A model generated the notes under the pieces. The model searched no databases. It was not told the DNA's origin and saw only the letters and a list, made by a program, of their open reading frames with translations. Made by a program: the position numbers and the translations under genes. A DNA stretch of 64,000 nt from Diphasiastrum complanatum (lineage: Eukaryota > Streptophyta > Lycopodiopsida > Lycopodiales > Lycopodiaceae), in NCBI GenBank assembly GCA_029204225.1, contig CM055108.1, forward strand, positions 26,527,303 through 26,591,302, given 5' to 3'. Of this stretch, positions 56,738 through 64,000 are shown one piece after another (within the stretch, counting starts at the first letter, position 1; the number at the start of each line of letters is the position of its first letter).

Positions 56738-59476
56738 CTAGCTACCAACCAAAAAGGGATTGTTGGAAACATTGAAGGAAACAAGCGTAGTAGATTGGCT
56801 CAGAGACGTGGGTATCGTTCCAGAAAGATTGTTGAAGGAGAGGTTCACGAACTTCAGGCATGTTATATTTGCAAAATAAGACGGAATTGGCCCAGTAAAA
56901 CTGTTGCCTTGCAATTGTATTATACCAATCTCAGTTCTGTTGAATACCACAGGAATAACACCGGACAGATTGTTGTTTGACATGAAGAATGAGTCGACCT
57001 GGGATGCCTGACTCAAGCTCATGGGCAGGCTGCCATTGAACGTATTCATGGACAATTGAATGTAACCAGTTGAAGCAGTTTTTGGATCTTGTTCACAGAT
57101 AGGATTCACATTAGTTCCTCTCATGAGATAATTCCAAAATGTGGCGCATTTGTCACGATCCAATATAGGTGGGACTGCACTAAATGGAGAATCCATGTTG
57201 GGTAGCCAGCGTAAAAGAATATTGCACTCACCCAGCTGTTTAGGCAGGTATAAAAGACTACAACTGTTTGCTGTAAACGTTTGAACTGAAGTATTCCCAA
57301 TGTAACCAAAATTCTCCGGCATTGGGCCAGAAAGTAAATTGTTGAACAAATTCAGCCACATAAGGGCACTGCAGTTCGATATTACATCAGGAATTGTCCC
57401 GGTGAGCTGGTTATTAGCGAGTCGAAGCCACAGAAGATTATTGAATATGCCTATGGTGTTTGGTATTCCACCAGTAAGTTGATTGTCTCCAAGGTCCAGA
57501 AATTGCAGATATGGGAGGTAGCCCAGCTCTGGAGGAATAGATCCCGTATATAAACAGTTCGCGAGAATAAGGAACTGTAAGCTTGTCACGTTGCTGAGAA
57601 AACTTGGAATTGCTCCTCCAAATGGATTGTCACTCGCATCCAAATAGATTATATCTGAAAGTGTCGTGATTTCTGCTGGTAAAGGTCCACTAAAACTGTT
57701 ATTTTCTAAGAATAAATATTCTAAATATTTTAGTTGACTGATGCTTGAGGGTAACTGTCCCGAGAACTGATTGGCCCTCAAGTCTAAAATAGTAAGGTTA
57801 CTCAGCCCAGCTAGCTGAGAAGGGAATCCACCAACAAATTTGTTTTCTCCTAAAAATAACCAAATAAGGCTACTGAGCTGACCTAGCTGCACAGGAATTG
57901 AGGTGAAGCTGTTTTGACAAAGCATCAAAACAGACAAGGCTCTACAGTTTCCAATTGAGGCCGGGATACTGCCTGTTAAGAGATTTTGTGAGAGATCAAT
58001 GTATGATAGGGCTGAACAGCTGGAAAAGAGGCCATCAGGAAGTGTCCCTGTTAGATTATTGCTCCCTAGGTTCAGATACTGAAGATGTGGAATTTCTCCC
58101 AGCTCTGAGGGAATGCAGCCCTGCAAGTTGGTGATCTCAAGGTCAAGAACAGTCAAACTTTTGCAAGATTTAAATGCAGCAGAAAGTCCTCCACCAAAAC
58201 TTGGGTTATTTGAAATGTTGAGGGTTTTCAGATTGCCACACATTATAAATAGTGCCCCAGGAATCCCACCATTTAACTGATTGCTAGCGAGGTTTAGAAA
58301 CTGGAGCTTAGTCAAGCCATTGAAGCTTGCTGGAATTCCACCGGATAGGAAATTTTCAGAAAGATCTAAATATGTCAAGGATGACATGCTTCCAATCTGC
58401 GTGGGAATTGCACCAGTAAATAGATTTGAGTTCAAGGACAATGAAGCTAAAGCTGTAAGCAAGGATATCTCAGCTGGAATAGGACCTGTCAGATTGCTAG
58501 CGGATATGTTAAGACTTGTCACTCGGGTTATAGCCAATACTGTAGTGCACTGGACGAACTTCCATGTACATGGATTTAAAATATTTGGCTGCCAGGTGAC
58601 AAGCAAGCTTAATATTTGTGTATTGGCGAGCGTAAGTGCTGTCTTCAGAAGCATTAAAGCTTCAGCATCCAGGGTTAAAAGTGGAAGTAATGACAGCATA
58701 TCTGCAAAAAACATATTCAAAAACCAAAATTATTTCTAGATAAAGTTTAAGTTTCCCTTCAATACACACGTAATGACAATCATCAGTACACAAGGATGGG
58801 AATACACACGTAATGACAAATCACCAGTGGTTACACAAGCATGGGAAGGGCCTTACAAAGTCAATGAGCTATATGCAAGCAACGCTGTTCTGCAAGCTAG
58901 AAATTTCGAAGCCCATAACTTCGTTGTTAATGAACACCATATTGTAGAAAAAATATCAGCCGTCATCCTACGCTATGCAACATGCCATTTTAGAAACAAG
59001 TTATTTTGTACGATGTTGCTTATCTGGTTGGGATGAATGCATCTAATGGTAAGAATGCATAATTTGATGAACGGATTGCTGCTCTTGAGCGTTGTCTTTA
59101 TTCTTCCATCCGACTATTTCTTCGATTTTGTCCGCAATCATTTACAATCACATAAGAACTTCAAACTGGAATAGATTTCTATTGCTCCAGAAAGGTACTA
59201 GACTATCTCATAAAGAGTACTTTTGATTTCTTATTGAAAGATTAAAAAAGAAGAAGAAACATACGATGAGTACCTATAATTTTTTATTGCAAGATTTGGA
59301 AAGTAGAGGAAAGTTATAGAGTAACAAAAGTTCCTACCTCTGCCCTCTTGTCGACATTGGAGGCCGTGAATTTGGCCATTGGCGTGTGTCTGATTCGAAG
59401 TAGATTCTCCACAAGAAATCAGTAGTAAAATGAATGAAACAGTAAGCATAAAGCGAGAAGATTTGATCTTTGCCAT
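56738..59476 (-). CDS. LRR receptor-like protein, extracellular part only
   Basis: Two exons: 59476-59338 (ATG, hydrophobic signal F-M-L-T-V-S-F-I-L-L-L-I-S) and 58701-56738, with a 636-bp GT-AG intron (58702-59337) splitting an Asp codon. Total 700 residues. After the signal comes an LRRNT cap (D-A-E-A-L-M-L-L-K; N-P-C-T-W-K-F-V-Q-C), then about twenty LRRs of 24 residues with the plant L-x-G-x-I-P signature from residue ~90. A non-LRR island with several Cys lies at ~505-595, as in BRI1/PSKR-type receptors, followed by four more LRRs ending in F-N-V-S-N-N-P-F-L. It stops where a membrane helix and kinase would normally begin. It may be a secreted or truncated receptor. The frame is intact, so it is probably functional or only recently truncated. 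The ligand is unknown. Confidence 0.88.
58761..58846. repeat. About 40-bp tandem duplication in the LRR gene intron
   Basis: AATACACACGTAATGACAA starts both copies (58761 and 58801), each continuing with ATCA...ACACAAG-ATGGG. It lies in the first intron of the LRR gene, close to the acceptor. Confidence 0.8.
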
Positions 59477-59479
59477 CCT

Positions 59480-61048
59480 CGAGTAGTCGTATCATCCAAT
59501 GCAACAAGCAGCCTATCCCTTGTCAAATAGGCCCTCACTTGTTTTCCAGCACAATATAGTTATCCAAATTGGTTTCGATGAAGTACTTGTTCGGCCTGCA
59601 GAAGATTATCCTTTTATCTGTCACAAAGAACTTGTCTTCTTGCATTAGAGATTAACAAGAATGCCCAAGATGGATGTGAATAATTCGTGAGGCAATACTA
59701 CCCATGTTGCTTCACCAATACTGCACAATCGATATGAGTAGCAACTGGATGTAAACGTTTGGCTAGCAACAAAACCAGTTCCTTTATTTGGAGCTTGTTG
59801 CTCCATAACGTCCATTGTGTTGCAGCAGCTTGCTGTTTTTCTTATGAAGCCTTTCGCTCGAAGTATCTTAGCACCCAGAGCCTAACAATGGGAAGATACA
59901 GATTGCTGCTACGACCAGGCAAGGGCTGGCAGCTCCAGAATATTCACCGACCTTACTGGTTATAACTGCACAGAACCTACATCATATTCTATGATCAACC
60001 TTCAAAAAGTTCGAGTTACAGTTAACTGCTGAATACGCATACCCTCTATTTCAGACACATCCATCATCTGTTGTTACGAACACCCATGACAAAGAAATAT
60101 TTTAATTGTTGATACTGGAAGCTGCCCATATGATTAAAATAATGCAAGACGAAAAAGCGCTGATCATGCAATGTCAAGCTTACAAGGCAGTCACCAAATT
60201 TGTCCATTAGCAAGCTGCCCACGTCTTGAGAGCCTCCTTGCCTCGATAGGCTCCTGCAGTAGCTGCAATTTGCAACACAAAAGGAGGAGAAAAGAAACAA
60301 AGGCACGATGCAAGTGTGTGGAGGGAACAGTCGGCACATGTTTAAACTTTAGATTAGATACGTATGTACGCACACCATGCATACATACGTTTGGAAATAG
60401 GCACAACGGGAACGTTTGAACTTTAGAGCAACTTAAACTCAAGATAAGAGCTAATCTCCTAGGATACATGCCGTGATTCTTTTCGGCATTGCCTTGCAAA
60501 AAAGCATTTCTTTTGCATTCAACTTGGTCAATGAAGTTTTAGATCAATACTTTTTGTGGAAATACAACATCACACATGAGCATCAATATATTAAAAATAT
60601 ATATATTCAGCAATTTTACAAAAGACACTTATATGCTCATCAACATGCACATACATAGGTATCACACAACTTGGACTAAATGTGACTATTGGCACATCCA
60701 AAAAGTGTTGAGTTCTATTAAGCTCTTCAATCCATGCTTTTAGCCCCTTGAAATATGTTTTCAAAGAATTGAATCACATGAGTCATTTGTCGTGGCCAAG
60801 AGATCATGAAATAGACCCTCCTTGCACCAAAATATGCTTTGAGATGTTATACAAAAAAATCTTGTGGATTGGTTACATTCATAAAACAAGGTGATGACTG
60901 ACATCCCAACACACGACATGTGACCTACTAGACTGTTAAAATTAGTAAGCCCAATTTATTTCTCGAGCTTATGTACATTTTCAGTTTTAGTAGTTTTTAA
61001 ATTTCCGCTCATAAGTCTTTGTGTGTGTGCCTAGTGTGGACTATTGGA
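59480..61048. other. No supported gene
   Basis: Upstream region of the LRR gene and beyond. No conserved motif appears in the short open frames. The inverted phrase ACGTATGTACGCACACCATGCATACATACGT at 60360-60390 is near-palindromic, and ATATATATT is common at 60590-60610. Confidence 0.4.
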
Positions 61049-61432
61049 TCAAGCTCCATAGTGAAATTTGCATAAAATACATAACATTTCAATTGAAGGG
61101 CCCAAGGGGCAAAGGGCCGTCGGTAGCATGCCACTTGTGAACATTTGGGAATTTTCAGATAGACCATTCATTGCCATGTGAACTAGCTCAATGTTCTTCA
61201 TAGGTTCACCAATCACGATCAACTGGACTAGCAACTCCTTGATTCGCGTGAAATACGACTCTATTCTCTCATTTTTCTCCATGCGAACGCCTATAAATTT
61301 GGTTCTAAAAAACATCACTTGTGAGAGATTTTTTGTTTGAAATTGTTTTTTGAGTGCCTCCCAAATGCCTCTTGTAGTATTAGGTTGAATGATATGGGCA
61401 ATGACGTGGTCCTTCATGGCCAAATTGATCAA
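61049..61432 (-). pseudogene. Copia gag fragment (UBN2-type)
   Basis: A 127-codon minus-strand frame reads I-W-E-A-L-K-K-Q-F-Q-T-K-N, F-I-G-V-R-M-E-K-N-E-R-I-E-S-Y and L-V-Q-L-I-V-I-G-E-P, the middle of a copia gag. It is cut at both ends, and the DNA beyond 61432 shows no matching N-terminus. No LTR or primer site is seen nearby. Confidence 0.75.
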
Positions 61433-61977
61433 GGACGATGTTGGAAGTATTTCGAGTGTGTGTGATGGCTAGATCTACTTACGGGTGTAGTATAGGGATG
61501 TAGAGATTCGTCCACTTTTTAAGTTTCTACAGCAAGCTTCAACGGAAATACAAAAAGAATCAACAGGGATGAGAGCACTAAGGCTTACCCAACTAGTGCC
61601 CGAAACGGAAATAAAGATAATTAGAAACAATAATAAAAATCCTTGCTAAGGCAAACCCAACTAGCAAGATTGCTAAACTAAGACCTAGATTAACACCCAG
61701 AGGGTTTGAAAGATAAGTTGTGGCTAACTAAATAAACCAATAAAAACATGCCACAATAAGCCAATGAAAGGAGGCAAGAGGAGGCCAGAGCGCCTTCCCT
61801 CAAGCTATGCACCTTCGAATGGGAACACAAAGAAATAGAATGATAATCTCAATAGAGAGCAATTTTGCATAATCTCATAGTGTTGTTTACAAGGCAAATA
61901 CCTCTCCTTTTATAGCAAGGAGGGTCTTCCATAAGTATCTACTAGCTTATGGGACTAATCTGTTTCTAGCCTTTCTA

Positions 61978-62100
61978 GAACTTCTAACTTAGGATTTAGA
62001 ACTTCAAAATTTCTTAACCTAGGAAAACTTAAGATAAAATATTTCTAATCTTAAGTTTCCTAAGTCTAAGTTCTAAATCTAAGTTAAGCTATTTTATTAT
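61978..62100. repeat. Imperfect hairpin (about 45-nt arms)
   Basis: CTAGGAAAACTTAAGAT and ATCTTAAGTTTCCTAAG pair around the AAAATATTTCTA loop (62038-62050). Pairing extends outward with interruptions through AACTTAGGATTTAGAACTT versus AAGTTCTAAATCTAAGTT. It is a candidate small inverted-repeat element. Confidence 0.65.
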
Positions 62101-62599
62101 TATTTAAGCTTCTACTCATGGGCTTACAAAACACATGCCATGGTTGAAGTTTATTGACATATATTTATACAAGGACTTACAAAACACATGTCATGGAGTT
62201 TTATATCTTTCTTTTTATTTTCGCTGTGTTAGCACAATTGCTAACATTATCCCCCTCTTTATTGGATTGGTGGTCCCACACCAATCGACGCCTTTTTGTC
62301 CTGGATCTTTTGTGCTTCTTGGAGGCGAGACTGTTGTTGGGAGTGGTAGATTGTCGTGCCGATGCCCTCCATCATTTGCCACCGTAATTTGTTCAGGAAG
62401 GGCATGGGTTTGTAATAATGGAGCATACCCTGTGAAAATTAAAACCGAATAGTCGATTGGTAAGAAGGAGAATAATCCAACATAGAGTAGAGTCCTGTGC
62501 ACGAAACCATGCAATCCCCATGCAGGTCAACTATAAATAGATCACATCTCTTCATGCTACGCTGATATGGTCGTCTTGCATTCGCAGGGGTTTATTGAT

Positions 62600-63757
62600 A
62601 TCAAGGGCGATTGGGGGTAGCCCTCGATCCCAAAAATCTCTGAGTTCTGTCAGAAATGCCACCAGGCCGCAATCATCTGCAAAATATCTGACATCGCGAT
62701 CAAGATTGCCATGGTGCTTCTAGTAGAATACTTGGCAGTTGGTGACCATGTCTTCGGCAAAGTTGCCGGTATCGACGCATATGAGCTTGGGCCAAAATAT
62801 TCTATTCTTGACCTTAGTGGCAGGAAACGGTTCTTGTCTCGCTACTGGATAGTAATAAGGATTTGTGCGCATGTAGGAGGGAGCTTCAATATACCATGCC
62901 ATTGAGGTCTTACTCTACTGGAAGAGCTGATGATGCCAGATATATTGTGGATCCAGAAGTTTGACTGCTTCTTTATGTGTTTGACTCTGGTCCAAATCTG
63001 ACAGTTTGTAGCCACCTCGCTCTTTTGTTATTGGATATTTCTTGGCAAACTCCTGAGAGGCGCGCAACTCCTTGTTCGGTTCTATGGGCATGATTCTGTG
63101 CTGGATGGTTGGTGCTTCAGAGGCAATCTCGTGATGAATTTGGGGGTCGGGTTCACAGGAGAGAGGAGGCAAGGGGTTAGGTTCAACAATTCTTTGTGAC
63201 CTAGGAGAAAATTATCGTGGAATGAATGGGGGATTAGTGGTGTCAAGAGGGTTAGAAGTAGTGGAAGGAAAAAGATAATGTTGGGAGCTGGTACCCCCAG
63301 ATCCTGACGGATTGGTTGGTGCTTGAGCTCCTTGCCCTAGGGGTTGGCCTTGAAAAGAGGAGCCTTGAGTTGCAGGAGGAGGCTGCTAGAATCCTGCTCC
63401 ATCTCCACCATCTGGTCCACCAAAGTGGTATCATGGAATTGGGCGTGCTCTACATGAACCGACAGTGTTGACTGGACAACGACTTTGAAGCGTTCTTCCA
63501 GGGTGGCTATGTGCTGGTTCAAGGCCTCGACGGAAGCAAGGTATGATTGTTGTAATTTTGAGTGCTGCTCCTTTCAACTTTTGGGCCAGCATTTGATAGG
63601 CCACCACTGGAATGACAGTTCCCTCAAGAATAGCTGGTGGTGCGAAGTCGTCGAAGTCCACCAATTCCAACTGTTCCTTCATAGCGGAACGTGCGGCTTG
63701 TGCATCTGCTACAACCTCATCCCTTTCGGCTTTGAGGTTATCGATGGTATGCTGCAT
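62600..63757 (-). pseudogene. Decayed unrecognised coding region
   Basis: On the minus strand a helical, coiled-coil-like N-terminal part (63757-63431: K-A-E-R-D-E-V-V-A-D-A-Q; I-L-E-G-T-V-I-P) is followed after a frameshift by E-R-F-K-V-V-V-Q-S (about 63490). A further part (63172-62600) reads K-K-Y-P-I-T-K-E-R-G-G-Y-K-L, then after TAG (62915) Y-Y-Y-P-V-A-R-Q-E-P-F-P-A, and after another TAG (about 62720) D-V-R-Y-F-A-D-D-C-G. The last three segments share one frame. The order and composition look like a real protein, but I recognise no domain. It could be a transposon-associated ORF or a host pseudogene. Confidence 0.45.
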
Positions 63758-63829
63758 TGTTGGATACCTTCAGTTGGAGCTGGTTCTGGAGGTGGAGTAG
63801 CATTTGCTGCTATTGTTGATTATAATTTG

Positions 63830-64000
63830 TGAGGTCATTAGAGGAGTTCTAAATCTAGAAAAGACCCTTTGTAAAAATTCTTTTTATATTTTTTTCTCAA
63901 ATTTTTCTTACACATGCACCAATCAAAACACTCAAATTTGAAATCTACGTAACATAACTTTTTGAGTCCACATTTTGATTACATACTAAAAATGACATAA
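63830..64000. other. No supported gene
   Basis: AT-rich end of the window with a T-rich run (63878-63910) and no open frame of note. Confidence 0.5.

Noticed and set aside
58281..58739. 152-codon plus-strand frame over the LRR gene
   Set aside because: Antisense shadow of leucine-rich repeats.

Overview
The window looks like nuclear DNA from a large, retrotransposon-rich land-plant genome. Supporting signs are plant-type Ty1/copia and Ty3/gypsy elements primed by initiator-methionine tRNA (primer sites reading TGGTATCAGAGC), short GT-AG introns, a plant leucine-rich-repeat receptor gene, and very long (CT)n/(AG)n microsatellites. I cannot name the species. A non-seed vascular plant (fern or lycophyte) is a guess, not a result.

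Layout. 1-3.5 kb: no convincing gene; an 18-bp minisatellite, long AG/CT, CA/TG and TA tracts, a 61-bp tandem duplication. 3.7-5.04 kb: decayed copia gag-protease-integrase fragment. 5.5-11.7 kb: the most unusual part. It holds a four-exon gene copy whose conserved residues match the RAG1/Transib recombinase core in order and spacing (+), a convergent two-exon acidic gene (-), and, divergent from that across an 850-bp motif-rich spacer, an intact but very divergent histone H3 (+) followed by another unrecognised ORF (+). 13.0-19.5 kb: a decayed minus-strand copia element plus an unrelated copia gag relic. 19.9-21.3 kb: a foldback DNA element with 36-bp terminal inverted repeats and two nested long hairpins. 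23.3-26.8 kb: copia reverse transcriptase/RNase H and LTR remnants. 26.8-31.6 kb: a complete non-autonomous copia-type element (B) with two LTRs and a 5-bp target duplication, inserted into the 3' LTR of another non-autonomous element (A). A near-identical relative of A (J) lies inverted at 52.4-55 kb. 33.0-43.5 kb: a mosaic around a 5.25-kb non-autonomous gypsy-type element (G) with 920-bp LTRs and gag-protease only, flanked by pieces of a second LTR family, including an inverted LTR pair. 47-52.4 kb: two more broken copia elements (I, +; D, -). 56.7-59.5 kb: an LRR receptor-like gene, the only clear ordinary host gene. 59.5-64 kb: sparse, with a copia gag relic, a hairpin repeat and a decayed unrecognised coding region.

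How the parts relate. Most of the window is nested retrotransposon insertion and decay. Three elements (A/J, B, G) carry gag but no reverse transcriptase or integrase, so they would depend on autonomous relatives; A/J and B also carry extra reading frames of unknown function. In the 5.5-11.7 kb cluster, gene orientations and shared promoter-region motifs suggest the recombinase-like gene, the acidic gene and the H3-like gene may belong to one mobile unit or locus, but I could not find its ends. All coordinates and comparisons were made by eye; no search was run.
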